Positions 22,731 through 38,000 of a DNA stretch of 64,000 bases are shown here, in pieces; positions within the stretch are counted from its first letter, which is position 1, and each line of letters opens with the position of its first letter. The notes under the pieces were generated by a model. It worked only from the letters and a program-made list of their open reading frames with translations. It ran no database searches and was not told where the DNA came from. The DNA is from Xestospongia muta (taxonomy: Eukaryota > Porifera > Demospongiae > Haplosclerida > Petrosiidae): NCBI GenBank assembly GCA_963693285.1, contig OY848924.1:3613214-3677213 (forward strand). Direction: 5' to 3'. A program made the position numbers and the translations under genes.

Positions 22731-23059
22731 CTAGAGTTTACAATATAATCTCTTACTTTCTAGTTGACATTTCATTCTTGTGCCAATATCTCTTAATGTA
22801 TGGTTCTGGTTCAAAAGGAAATCACAGATAGCCTTTAAAAAATCAATTCCTTTTTCCTTGACCTGTCGTTGAAGTTCATCAACTATTTTGTCTGCTTTGT
22901 CATAAGCATCACCACTCATACGTTGTACATCTTCTTTAAAATCTGATGATATCAATCTAGCAATAAGGAGCCGGATAATAATGCGAAGGAGGTTAACTTC
23001 AATGGCATCACAAATATCAGCATAATAATCCAAAAATATTTCTGATGGCTCACAAGTCC
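22731..23059 (-). CDS. CARD-like C-terminal exon of the main gene
   Basis: The exon starts after an acceptor (TGTAG) and encodes about 108 residues with helices LLRIIIRLLIARLISSDF, YDKADKIVDELQRQVKEKG, FLKAICDFLLNQ and TLRDIGTRMKCQL. The spacing fits a six-helix CARD (a homotypic interaction fold); the exact subfamily is uncertain and DED is an alternative. The relic at 8,290-8,575 is a paralogue. Both copies have a donor-like GTAAG just after the last helix, suggesting that ancestors spliced on from there. Confidence 0.6.
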
Positions 23060-26000
23060 CTACACAATATGGCAAGAAAAGGAAACATAACTGAGTTAAA
23101 GGTTGTTTAGTAAACACAAAAATAATTAGTGAATTTTGATATCAACAAGCAAGCAAACAATATTTATCAACATAAATAAACTACTTAATATCACTATGTC
23201 AACTATAACAACATAGACTGTACAGGCAGGCATAATTAATTAGTTGATGTCATCACATATATTATATACAGTGGTTACTATTGTGTCTTATATTACCTTG
23301 ATGTGTACCATGATGACTAGGGAGAGTTTCTTCTTTGGGTTCATTTGAAAGTTCTTGTTGCTGTTGAGTAGAGTATAAGTATGTGATAAATAGTATTTTA
23401 TGTTTACAATAAGAAAGATTGATGATGTAACCATTGTCTATTATATCATTAAGTAACTGAATTTGTGAATGATCAACATTAACATGATCTATAAGATAAG
23501 AGGATAAATCCTACCTGATGTTCCATAGGTAACTTGTCAGTATTATATTCTTCAGTTGTATTAGCAGTACATGATTCCTTAGCATGTTCTATATGATATA
23601 AAGTGAACCTTATAAAATGTGACATGTTATATACAAATCTTACACAAAGTCATAATACAAGCTTTAATAGTTGCATAGCCTTTAACTATAACTAGAGTGT
23701 ACATTAAAACATATATGGTGTATGAGCAATTACAAAAACATACATTCAATCCTAATTGCTATGTGAGTTATATTTCACTAAAAACTGCTAAAATATATTT
23801 ACAATTTTGTTCAATAGAAAAGTGAGGCATAGATAATATTATGGTAACTTAAGTCAGGCAAGACCTACAGAGCAGGTTAATACTATAATTTTAATATTGT
23901 GACTATTATATAATTAACTGAATCGAGTCTAAAATATTTATGTAGCAATATGATGAGTCTATTGTATATTTACTTGGAGCTATCTGTTCTTTAGAACTTT
24001 CTTCTTTCAATGACTGGTATATTTCCATAGCTAGGGATTTGTTGTTAACAAGTGGTCCCTTTAGAAGATCTAATATTGTGATCCATGTGACAGAAGCACC
24101 TCCACCTTGACCATTCATGTCCAACCAGTGCTGAATAACGTCACCAAGTCGTGTTTGATTTCCAAGGGTAGATTGAGCCAAACTTCGAAGATTATTATAA
24201 CTCACTCCAAGCCCATCTCCAATTTCACGCCATGAAGCATTAATACAGGCTAGTCGAATTAAAACTTCACGTCTAGTAGGTTTGACATCTAAAAGGAAAT
24301 TAAATTGAACAATTGTTAAGAATGATTCTATTGACTTACATAATTTAGGAAAGGGACTAAAATCATCAGTGGATGTACATCCCTTTGACTTTTGATTACC
24401 TGTAACATGATATTAAATTAAACAATAAAAGCTGCACAAATATTTCTATTAGGCAGTAGTAGTATAGAATCAAAGAAATGCTACTGTATTTCAAATTATG
24501 AGCAACAAAGCAAAACTAACACACACACACAAATAAACAAATTATAAATCAGGACATATGAAGTCAAAATAACACCTGTCAATGTAATTGGTTTTCTACT
24601 AAAAGCTGTATTATTCTTTACATAATTACCTTATAACAGGAATGTACAAAGTAAACATATTACATGTCTCTATTGTTATCACTTATTACAATGGATACAT
24701 GAATATCAAACATACCTGATATATCATATGTACTTGAGTATTGTATCTGTTTATTAGGATTAGTGGTGACAGATTCTATAAACAGTAATAAGTAAATGTT
24801 ACACAGGACAGGTATAATAACCAACCTTTCTTTGTAATATAAACAACATCTTCGGGCAAACGTTGTAACTCTTCCTCTCTAATAGGTCTAGAGGATATAG
24901 TCTATGTACAAAATCCAAACAATTAAAACTTATTAAATTATTAACTTACCAAAGGGTTACGGCTAGTAAAAATGCTAAATTGATTAAGACGTTTCCTCAC
25001 TGACAGATGAGTGCAATGAGATGATAGTGGCATTATCTCCCTACATGCTGCCTCTACATGTCGGATGTAGTGATGTGGTAATAGTACGTCCTTGTTGCTG
25101 TCTATAAATAGAGCCTGAATGACAATCGGGGCAATGCAGAGGTAAGGTTCTTTTTCACCAACAACAGATCTGACATCAACTCTTTTAGCAGTTTTATTGT
25201 TTGCATCACCAATAGGACATTTGGTAATAACTCCAAGGGCTACTTTTCTGAGAGAATAGATTATACGATGTCTCTGCTCCTTGTCAACAACATCATTCAT
25301 ACTACCAGGAGGAATAACAAATAGCTGCACTTCACACGAGCATATCTTGTTCTTAAGACTAAGTACTTCTTTAATGAGAGATGTACGTATCTCATAACTT
25401 TTCAACGAACTACTGTGTGAAACTAGGATTGTAACACATCTATTGTGTTCAGTAACTTCCACCATTGCTTCAATATCATTCTCATCTTTCCAATATATGC
25501 CATTTTTCCACATAGTACAATCACGATAGAGTTCCTTGACTTCACGATTTGTTTCGGTAATACCAGTGTTATCAGGAGGAAGACAACGAGTATAGGCCAA
25601 GTGACGAAGTAGTGTATGGAGGAATCGTGTAGGTAGAAATTGCTGAGGATCTGGACACCATAAACACCAACCAAATCCATCTGTTGTTTGAAAGATTGGT
25701 AAGGGCCTCTCTTCCTTAATAAGTGCAGGAAAAAACAAGTATTTGGCATCTTCATTTACAGGAGGTTCTTCAGATGGTATATTGTTTGTGATGTTATCAA
25801 CAGAACGAGAATTGATTTGGTGACAGAATTGAAGACTTGTTAAGAAGTGTACTAGCATTTTTGTATTATGGTTGGGAAATAGTTTAGCTAGTGTGGACAA
25901 AGGCATGATACCAGTGTTACTGGTAATGGGTTTACAAACACGATCAATGCTTTCATTGAAAACAATACCGTTTACCTCACTTAAGAGAGCTTTTTTGTCG

Positions 26001-29000
26001 ATAATTAACCAATCTCCTAAAAATAAGACAAGACCCTTTTCTCCAAGAATGGTCAAGAACTTCAACACAGTTGATCGGTCTGACAAAAGACATGGCTCAT
26101 TCATGTTGTCAATTCTTGAGCAGAGGTCATCTAAGCTAATGGCAACAAGTTGAAGCTGTTGAAGGAAAGCATGTAGACAATGACAGTGGTAGCTTATTTT
26201 ATCTTCTCTGTCAATAACAGCTTCACAGCTCTTCTTTAGTGTAGTCATACATTTTTTAACACCTTTACCTCCTGGTCTATGGCAGTCCATTGCCAGGAAA
26301 CCAGCATAATTCTGATCACGAATGGCACTATTTGCAATTTCATTAATAAAAGATTCGTAATCATTTTCACGTGGCAAAAGATCAATATGGCTTCCAACAA
26401 TGATAACTTGACTGGGGATACTTAAATTAGAGCTAACATTCTCAATAAAATTAAACCAGAAGTACAGGTCCCTCTTTATTATCTCTTTCTCATCAGTAAG
26501 ATTAGTTACAATTACAAAGACAGCTGGTGACCTCAACAAAAGAGTTTCCAATACTGCAGCATGGCTACTGTAATATTCTGCATGTCCAGCAAAATCGAAA
26601 ATGACAATGTTTCCTATTTCCATACTACGAATGCTGTGGTAGTCAATTCCAGTGGTTTGTAATACAACACCTTCAATACATTCTTCTGGATCAATGTCAT
26701 GATACCACTTGTCAGCACGATAAGATATAACAGCAGCTAAAGAGCTTTTACCAGCATTTGTTTTTCCACAAAGGAATAGTTTGGCATATGACTCTACTGG
26801 ATACTCTATATTATGTGGAAGAAATGGTTGAAACAACTTTAGTAACTGGAATCGGTCTTTAAGATTTGGTGGAAAAAGCTCTAACGGTATTTGATGACGG
26901 TTGTTTACAGCCAGTGGATTTAACTTCACATCATTTAACAGGTATTGTATTGTGTTCTTACTACCAGTTGGGGAGGTAGAACGTGATCGAAATAAGCAAG
27001 CAGAATGCAATAGAGTATTGCCATCCTAGAAAATGAAGTAAACACATAACACATAGGTCTAGATGAGAACATGGAGCAAGATAATTTGCTATAATATTTT
27101 ATTTTAAAATGATGTCATTATTAATATCTCATGGATACAAAATTCTTAACAAGAAGGTGAGAAAGATATTAAGATATTAAAACTGAAAATATTAATAACA
27201 CAAAATAGTTCTATCTATATTTTTATCATAGACAATAATATAACAGTTACATATTGAGTATAATGACAGAAAGATAATGATACTTTGATTAGTCATACTT
27301 CCATTGACTGCTAGTGTTGTCATGTGTTATTATAAGATAATGTATCTTGTCTTTATGGCTAGTTTGTTTTAATTACCTGACATGTTGCACATGTCAGGTG
27401 GTCCTAGGATTGTTTAGGGTCACATGTTAATTAACAGGAATGTCTATTTTACATGACTGCTTTTGTGTATTTGAGAACAACAATCATGTAGTCAAAGGAC
27501 ACTCTATTTATATATTGCACAATGTTTTTTCTTACTCTTACAATTCTGTTTGAACCACGATAGCTATAAAACTGGAATGTTTGAAAAGATTATTTTTAAA
27601 CAAATATACTCATTTTCAAAGTAAAACCTAGACGAAAAGATTATTTGATTTCAAGGGAAATCTAGCAAATTTACAAGTTATAGAAAGAAACTAATCACAA
27701 CATATTGATATGTCCACCTCAGAAAGTATTTATCAAATGTGCTCTAGAGGGAGGGAGACATTATGAGGTCGTCTGTCGTCATTCAGTCAATACAGTCAGA
27801 GTAGTTGAAGAGGACACTTTTCTGGGAAACATGGAAGCTGAGATAGCAGTAATGAAAAGAGAAAAACATCCATGGTAAGTGACTATCTCACTAAATAGTC
27901 TAAATCTATGTTTTAGGATCAACACAGGAACAGATATAACTTTGTTAAGACTATTAATAAGACTAACTAAAGTTTTGCTCATGCTGTCTACACATGTATA
28001 ATGTGGCCCAAATTGTAGCTGTTTTCATTGAACAGTTTCTAGGAATCATGGAATATAAAAAAAGTTGTCAAGGAAGAGATGTAAGATATGAAAGGATTGG
28101 ACAAAGCCTTAGTGGGACATCCAACAATACAGGCACTGAACCTAGTAACATGTGTGTACAAGGTGAAGAAAGACTATGCAGAGAACACACTCTCATTATA
28201 TCCTGAAATATTCAAAGGACTGAGTAAATTAACAGGTAACTATACAATAAGGTAAAGATAATGTCCAGCCCTGTACAATGTTTGATACAAATTTCCAATA
28301 GTACTGTACAAACTACTTTAATTACTTGTAGAAATGATCCCACTAATTACCACACATTAGAGTACCAATATTTATATCCAAATACTAATTGATGTGAATA
28401 CATGTACTAGATATATGACAAAGTATCTAACAAAAGGTGAACTATCTTAAAAGATCATTATCATCAATTTTTAATCCTGTATTAATCACCATGGTAACAA
28501 CAACACTACTTATAAAGCATTAAAGAGTGAAATGTTATGTTGTGTTGACAAACATGATTACAGTACTCAAGAAACAGCATATCTGCTACTCCATCTACTG
28601 CTGGTAAGTTGTACTACAATTTTGTAATAATCATCTAATAAACAAAATAAAATCTTCCAAGCAAACAAGCTTCTTATGTAGTAGAAAATAATTACAACCT
28701 TACAAGGTACAGATAGCAATAGAATATTTTAGGAACATATGTACATGTACTTTGTTTATATGAGCTAGTACATTTCTAATCAATAACAATATATGATATG
28801 TTTATATCATACAACAGTTCACAATATTAGTGGGTTCACAGTCAACTGTATGTACTACAACATGTCTTGTTTACATTGCTATATATAGTAATGTGAAAAA
28901 TTAATATTGTACTACATACACGTATTGAGACATAACTGAATCCTTAGCATTTACTCACTAATAAGACAATGAGGGATATAGTGCTGAGAATTCTTATTAC

Positions 29001-32000
29001 AATTAAACTGAGATTATATTATATTACTTGCTTAGACCACACAGTGCATTATGTATTTCTTTTGTATATTTGGATTCACTATGGTTAACAAGATGTCTTT
29101 CTTCACTATCTATAGTGAGAACAGGTTTGTCACTGTGTTATTTTTACAGCAGGTTGTGGTATTGTGATAATCACAAAGGTTGTGGTATATTATTTGCTAT
29201 AGTAACAGTTGCTATGGTGACACAGATGCTGTTTATATAGTGATTATTGCTATGGTAACAAATACACTGATGCTGTAGTAAATTATGAGCTGTTGTTATT
29301 TCTATGGATTATATGATTTCTTGGATTTTGTGATTTCATGTGTACCATTGGTATTGAAATTCATACATTTTTCATGATAATTGATGAATACATATGAATT
29401 GAACATCTAGTATGTTTTGGTATTGTTTTTGACAAATTTAGAATAGCTCGGCAATAAATGTTTTTCTGGCAAACTATGTATGATATGACCACAGTGACTA
29501 AACTCTATACTTTTTGGTAGAAATTATTTTTTACAAACTGATATGTCTTGTAATACAAATTACTGTGACTTACTTTATCCTTAGTGTTGACATCAGCTTG
29601 TCCAACTTCAATTAGCAATTTTATTGTGTCAGCATGACCATTTTCTGCTGCAAAATGTGCAGGTGTACATCCATACTAGAAACATAAGAGACAAAGTTAT
29701 TTAATTACAAAATAACATAAACTATTAGACAGTAAACTATATAGTCAATGGAACCAGTCATCAGTACATATCATCATAATAATTCTATTACTTTGTATAA
29801 TACAAGAAGTAACCCTACAACATACTCTACATATTCAATACAAACTACTAATAGCAACTAACATTGATAAACAAACTGTAGTAGTAACATATTCTCTTTA
29901 TTAGCTCTATCTCATTCCATGATGTCACTATATGACATTATTATTGAGACACTAAACAAGCTAACATATTAATATACACAAATTCTATATTAAAGAAAAC
30001 AATACAAACTCATGAACAATACCACATCATAAACCACACCCCTTGATTTCTAAAGAATTATGATATCATATTTTGCACACTTATTTAAGGAAACAACCAC
30101 ACATGTTGTACTTAGAAATTTGAAATAAAATGTATGTGGTTGCTACGCGTCAAACTTGGCACTGGATGTTTTACCAAATTTGGTATCCTAGTACAATATA
30201 GCAGGTTGTGGCATTGTGATTAAAAATAATAACAAAGGTTGTGGTATATTATTTGCTATAGTAACAGTTGCTATGGTGACACAGATGCTGTTTATATAGT
30301 GATTATTGCTATGGTAACAAATACACTGATGCTGTAGTAAATTATGAGCTGTTGTTATTTCTATGGATTATATGATTTCTTGGATTTTGTGATTTCATGT
30401 GTACCATTGGTATTGAAATTCATACATTTTTCATGATAATTGATGAATACATATGAATTGAACATCTAGTATGTTTTGGTATTGTTTTTGACAAATTTAG
30501 AATAGCTCGGCAATAAATGTTTTTCTGGCAAACTATGTATGATATGACCACAGTGACTAAACTCTATACTTTTTGGTAGAAATTATTTTTTACAAACTGA
30601 TATGTCTTGTAATACAAATTACTGTGACTTACTTTATCCTTAGTGTTGACATCAGCTTGTCCCACTTCAATTAGCAATTTTATTGTGTCAGTATGACCAT
30701 TCTCTGCTGCATAATGTGCAGGTGTACATCCACTCTAGAAACATAAAAGACAAAGTTATTTAATTACAAAATAACATAAACTATTAGACAGTACAACCAG
30801 TCATCAGTACATATCATCATAATAATTCTATTACTTTGTATAATACAAGAAGTAACCCTACAACATACTCTACATATTCAATACAAACTACTAATAGCAG
30901 CTAACATTGATAAACAAACTGTAGTAGTAACATATTCTCTTTATTAGCTCTATCTCATTCCATGATGTCACTATATGACATTATTATTGAGACACTAAAC
31001 AAGCTAACATATTAATATACACAAATTCTATATTAAAGAAAACAATACAAACTCATGAACAATACCACATCATAAACCACACCCCTTGATTTCTAAAGAA
31101 TTATGATATCATATTTTGCACACTTATTTAAGGAAACAACCACACATGTTGTACTTAGAAATTTAAAATAAAATGTATGTGGTCGCTCCGCGTCAAACTT
31201 GGCACTGGATGTTTTACCAAATTTGGTATCCTAGTACAATATAGCAGGTTGTGGCATTGTGATTAAAAATAATAACAAAGGTTGTGGTATATTATTTGCT
31301 ATAGTAGCAATTGCTATGGTGACACAGATGCTGTTTATATAGTGATTATTGCTATGGTTACAAATACATTGATGCTGTATTAAATTATGAGCTGCTGTTT
31401 TTTCTATGGATTAAATGATTACTTGGATTTTGTGATTTCATGTGTACCATTGGTATTGAAATTCATACATTTTTCATGATAATTGATGAATACATATGAA
31501 TTGAACATCTAGTATGTTTTGGTATTGTTTTTGACAAATTTAGAATAGCTCGGCAATAAATGTTTTTCTGGCAAACTATGTATGATATGACCACAGTGAC
31601 TAAACTCTATACTTTTTGGTAGAAATTATTTTTTACAAACTGATATGTCTTGTAATACAAATTACTGTGACTTACTTTATCCTTAGTGTTGACATCAGCT
31701 TGTCCCACTTCAATTAGCAATTTTATTGTGTCAGTATGACCATTCTCTGCTGCATAATGTGCAGGTGTACATCCACTCTAGAAACATAAAAGACAAAGTT
31801 ATTTAATTACAAAATAACATAAACTATTAGACAGTACAACCAGTCATCAGTACATATCATCATAATAATTCTATTACTTTGTATAATACAAGAAGTAACC
31901 CTACAACATACTCTACATATTCAATACAAACTACTAATAGCAGCTAACATTGATAAACAAACTGTAGTAGTAACATATTCTCTTTATTAGCTCTATCTCA

Positions 32001-35000
32001 TTCCATGATGTCACTATATGACATTATTATTGAGACACTAAACAAGCTAACATATTAATATACACAAATTCTATATTAAAGAAAACAATACAAACTCATG
32101 AACAATACCACATCATAAACCACACCCCTTGATTTCTAAAGAATTATGATATCATATTTTGCACACTTATTTAAGGAAACAACCACACATGTTGTACTTA
32201 GAAATTTAAAATAAAATGTATGTGGTTGCTCCGCGTCAAACTTGGCACTGGATGTTTTACCAAATTTGGTATCCTAGTACAATATAGCAGGTTGTGGCAT
32301 TGTGATTAAAAATAATAACAAAGGTTGTGGTATATTATTTGCTATAGTAGCAATTGCTATGGTGACACAGATGCTGTTTATATAGTGATTATTGCTATGG
32401 TTACAAATACATTGATGCTGTATTAAATTATGAGCTGCTGTTTTTTCTATGGATTAAATGATTACTTGGATTTTGTGATTTCATGTGTACCATTGGTATT
32501 GAAATTCATACATTTTTCATGATAATTGATGAATACATATGAATTGAACATATATGTTTTGGTATTGTTTTTGACAAATTTAGAATAGCTTGGCAATAAA
32601 TGTTTTTCTATCAAAATATGTATAATATGACCACAATGACCACGAGTGCATGAGCATTGCAAAGCAACTCGAAGGAGTGTCAAACTCCCTTAACCAACTG
32701 TTGTCAAATCAAGGCTTAGAACATATGTCCATATATGGACATAACAGCTAATGGTTTTGAATTTTAATAGCTTCTGGGCTGTAACATCTTAGTTAGGTGT
32801 GCTAAGAAAGAAAGCTACAATATAGCAATGTTGTATCTGTATTCAGTGTATAAAATAACTACTACATCAAAAAGGAATTTTTGTCATGGCAAACCTGGGA
32901 CTTGTATTATGGCTTTAAGAACTTATGTGCTGATTTCACTTCTGCTCATCCTGGATACACAATATATCCAGTATGTCTCAATGGTAGTCCAATTGAGACT
33001 TTCCTTAGCCAGGTCAAGCATGCCACAACAGGCCAATTAGTCAGGTCAAACATGCCATATCAGGCCAATTATCATCAGTGAACTAAGTCATTCCCAGAGG
33101 TGCTGTAATAACTGAGACGAAGTATTCATGGCAAGCTGAGGCATCATTGTGGAGACAATAGAAATGCACCACTCTTATACGAAAACCTGATTTGAAAGGA
33201 AAACCATACAACTGAAAGTAGTAGTAACTTTCATTCTATTAATAATGTTATAATATCAGATAATATTAACCTTAATAGCAAAAGGAGGTTTAATAATGCA
33301 AATGATTACTATAAGTAAATGAATCAATAATATTATAATTCATTGTTCCATCATGTACTTAGCAGTACTTATGCTACGTAAGTGTATTTTCCTTATATGG
33401 AATAATCCCCGACCGTGTTTCGACAATGGTTAGAATACAAATATAATAGCGGTTAGACGCTCCTTTGCATCGCTTCGTGACACTCATGCACTCCTGCAGT
33501 GACTAAACTCTATACTTTTTGGTAGAAAATTTTTTTTATAAACTTGCCAATTACACATGAAAATCAAATAATGGTCATTATTTAAATATTTTATAGATTT
33601 TGAGAGTGTTTGTAAAAAAATTAAAAGCATAAAGCTACAAATTTGTCTTAAAACAACAATTCACTCAATTATCATGGTGTTATAAGTAATATTGATATAG
33701 TAGTATAATTATTACCATGGAAGTTGTTGCTATGGTGATGAATACACAAACACATATCATATACCGAGAATTATTGGCGACGATAAAATTTGGTGGAATT
33801 GTAAAAATTAATATTTGGCAAGATTAAATTTGATGAATTTTACACATCTTGTTACCACACCCACATTAATGAAATAAAATGGAGTTCAGGTTTGATTCTG
33901 TTGTTAGAGGCTACCACAAGTGCAAAAGTGTGCATGTGGCAACTATGTGATAATTTTGACTGTTATTTAATTTGGTGATTTTTTTAAATTTGCCAAAGCA
34001 CACACCTTGACTTTTCTAAAGAATTATGATATCATTTTATGTGAACTTAATTGGGAAAACAACACATGATGCACTAAAAAATTTTGAAAGAATATTTGTG
34101 TATATGTAAGTTTCTACGCAGCCACTTTGTACTGGATGTTTACCAGTTTTGGTATCCTAGTAATATATTGATTGTCTTCCTGGTTACAATATTTGGTATA
34201 CATTCTAAATAAAATGATCACATAGAACATGCATATAAACTGTTTACTTAAAATTTATTAGTACAATGTGTGGTTTTTACTAAATAATGCAATAATTATG
34301 CTCATTAATATTATTTCTAAACTACAATATCCAACTTCATTAATGGTATCATGACTAACAGACAGTAACCTTGAACACTGTTTGTTAGTTCTTGTCTTAT
34401 ATATATAGAATAACCTTGTTACAAGTTACATAATGAAAGTACATCAGTAATACACCTCAAATCATGTGTCTTATTGATTTATTAACCTCATATGAAGTAA
34501 TTGGAACTATTTGATCATCAAAATTTGGTCCAATGATATGTTTTGTAATACAATTACTGTGACTTACTAATGAATCCTTAGTGTTGATATCAGCTTGCCC
34601 AACTTCAATTAGCAATTTTACTGTGTCAGCATGACCATTCTCTGCTGCAAGATGTGCAGGTGTACATCCATGCTAGAAACATAAGAGACAAAGTTATTTA
34701 ATTACAAAAGAACATAAACTATTAGACAGTAAACTATATAGTCAATGGAACCAGTCATCAGTACATATTATCATAATAATTCTATTACATTGTATAATAC
34801 AAGAAGTAACCCTACAACATACTCTACATTTTCAATATAAACTACTAATAGCAGCTAACATTTGTGACAAACAAACTGTAGTAGTAACATATTCTCTTTA
34901 TTAGCTCTATCTCATTCCATGATGTCACTATATGATATTATTATTGAGTCACTAAACAAACTAACACATTAAGATACACAAATTCTATATTAAAGAAAAA

Positions 35001-38000
35001 CAATACAAGCTTATGAACAATAGCACATCACAAACCACATCCTTTGATTATGATATCATATTATGTGCACTTGTTTAGAGAAACCACATATGTTGCTCTC
35101 AGAAATTTGAAATAAAATGTATGTGCTTGCTATGTGTCTACTTTGCACTGGATGTTTTACCAAATTTGGTATCCTAGTACTATATTCATTGGTCTTATTG
35201 GATACCATATTTAGTATACATCCTATACAAATTGATCATGTACCGAATGCATATAAACTGTTCATTCAAAATTCTTTAGCACAACATGTGGTTTTATTAA
35301 ATAATATCAATAATTATGTCCAATCATATTATTTTTAAACTACAATATCTGACTTGATTAATGATATTGTGAGTAACAGATGGAAATCTTGAACACTGTT
35401 TGTTATATCTGTCTGAGTTGATTGGTCCTTCATTAAAAAATGGTGTTGTATGCATGGAATGTAAAATGAGGTTTTTCCTCACCTAATTGTTTGCAATTAG
35501 CACTGAGGTATATTTAATGTTATTCATTGTTCGTTCACGTGAATATCATGCAAACAGACCACGTTTTCTTTCGTGCTCGTGAAAATGCAAAGGAAAAAAG
35601 ACTGAAATCAAAGGAGATTGTTGCGAATGCCTATGACTATTTTGAGGAAGTCAGCAGGTGTCAACGGACTCAAGGACCTCTTAAACGAACCTCCGATGTC
35701 ACAGGAGTTTCACATACTAGCATCAAGAGGCTAAGGCGAGAGAGAAAGTTGACACTGGTGGAGCTGCTTTTTCAACTCCAACAAATAGATACAGACACTT
35801 CAGACACATGTTAGCTGATGATTTTGATCATGAAGCCATCAACGAAAAATCACAAAAGACTATACCTAATTATTATTTCAATGAATTTACAATAGAACAT
35901 CTGTTCATAATATTATGAAAGGCACTAAAGTGCCGAACCTCGCTGTAGTTTCTAAGTTATTTATAAATTCTATGCCAGCTTAGGCCCAGCTATGATGTTG
36001 TTATTACAAGAAAATTTATTAACATTCCAGAAGGTGTGGTTATAAAATGGTAATTTTTGTCATTCTGTATATGCTCATTAATTGTTGCTTGATTTCTAGC
36101 TTTGCCATCTTTGTGAAGCAGTAACTGAGTAAGTGATAGTATCATTCAATTGCCAAGCAAGATTAAGTGCTAATTTCGTGATGAAAAGTTTCTCTGAGTC
36201 TTTACATGACCCTTTAAAATGTATCAATATTTCATTTACAAAATTTATTGTAACTTGAAGATGAAACATTCTTTGGAAACGTCCCGTAGTACAAATATAA
36301 ATCGATATATTATCTATTAGTAGCAGTCTTTTCAGTGCTTGGAGACGTTTCCTGAATGCGTTACTTCGCTCCAAGTCCAAAAAACATTTTTCAGAACTTT
36401 TCTAACGATTACATGATGTATAATACAAGAAGTAACCCTACAACATACTCTACATATTCAATACAAACTAGTAATAGCAGCTAACATTAGTGACAAACAA
36501 ACTGTAGTAGTAACATATTCTCTTTATTAGTTCTATCTCATTCCATGATGTCACTATATGACACTATTATTGAGTCACTAAACAAGCTAACATATTAAAA
36601 CACACAAATTCTATATTAAAGAAAAACAATACAAGCTACTGAACAAATACCACATCACAAACCACACCCCTTGATTTCTAAAGAATCATGATATCATATT
36701 ATGTGTACTTATCTAGGGAAACCACACAAGTTGCACTAAGAAATTTGAAATAAAATGTATGTGGATACTATATGTCTACTTTGCACTGGATGTTTTACCA
36801 AATTTGGTATCCTAGTACTATATTCATGGATACAATATTTAGTATACATCCTATACAAATTGATCATGTAGCAAATGCATATAAACTATTCATTCAAAAT
36901 TTTTTAGGACAACATGTGGTTTTATTAAATAATGTCATAATTATGTCCAATCATATTATTTCTAAACTATATTATCTGACTTAATTAATGGTATTGTGAC
37001 TAACAGACAGAAACATATTCTTTTTGTTAGTTCTATGAACTTCTATCTCATTCCATGATGTCACTATATGACATAATTATTGAGTCACTAAACAAGCTAA
37101 CATTAAGACACTCAAATTCTATATTAAAAAAAACAATACAAGCTCTCGACCAATACCATATCACAAACCACACTACTTTACTCTATACATAATACAAACC
37201 TCATCACAAATATTGGGGTCTGCCTTAGCTGTTAAGAGTAACTGAACTATCTCAATGTGTCCTGCACGTGAAGCATAATGCAAAGCACTCCAATGAGACT
37301 ATAGAAAGAATAAACAGTAAATAATGTAACTACAAATTAATTATTAATAAATGTTTAATATTACAATAAAGTTTCAAACATTTCCTAACCCTTGCTAATG
37401 AAAGATAACAAACAAAGGAGACATCATTACTGTATATAAATAACTAACACATAGTAGGTAGTATTAGTGACATTATATTTTAACATTTCTAATATAGGCA
37501 CCTCTCCAATATAGACATTACTCCCGTCAATATGTACATTTGCCTGTTCTAATAATAGGCATCCTCTGGCTTCATAATTAATTTTACAGGCACCTAATTA
37601 ATTAAAATTAAAATAGACTAATCTTTTTGTTATAGGCTACAACAATTTATGTTTTGTCAGTTCTGGACCAGCAGATGATGTTTGTTAGATACCTACCCAG
37701 TCATAGAATATACCAAAAAGAAGCTTTCCTTAGTATAAATTGTTATGATCTCAGTACCCAAGACAATATATAAATCTACTGCCCATATAAAACACAGCCA
37801 TTAATTAAGGTTAATATAGTTGACTATATGTTACTTTTCAGAAACATTGATCTTTATCACACTACTTAATTATAGCACATAACATTTATAGTGATACTTT
37901 CTTCATAAACACAATCTTTATGATCATAAAATGTATAGTATAAAAACAGGTGTGCTCATTGAAGTATATATAGTACACAATGAATATTGTATAGTGGCTT

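Noticed and set aside
25423..26153. Frames of about 110 and 93 codons overlapping the Roc-COR exon
   Set aside because: They are shadows of the 692-codon exon and show no domain of their own.
27376..27400. Short perfect palindrome as a terminator or operator
   Set aside because: Intrinsic terminators do not apply in animal DNA, and a 10-bp arm in a long intron is weak evidence of function.
29028..29240. Plus-strand frame of 70 codons
   Set aside because: It runs antisense across the edge of the amplification block and contains no domain.
32828..33081. Two overlapping frames treated as a separate gene
   Set aside because: They lie inside the 856-bp transposon and only part of one resembles a transposon protein.
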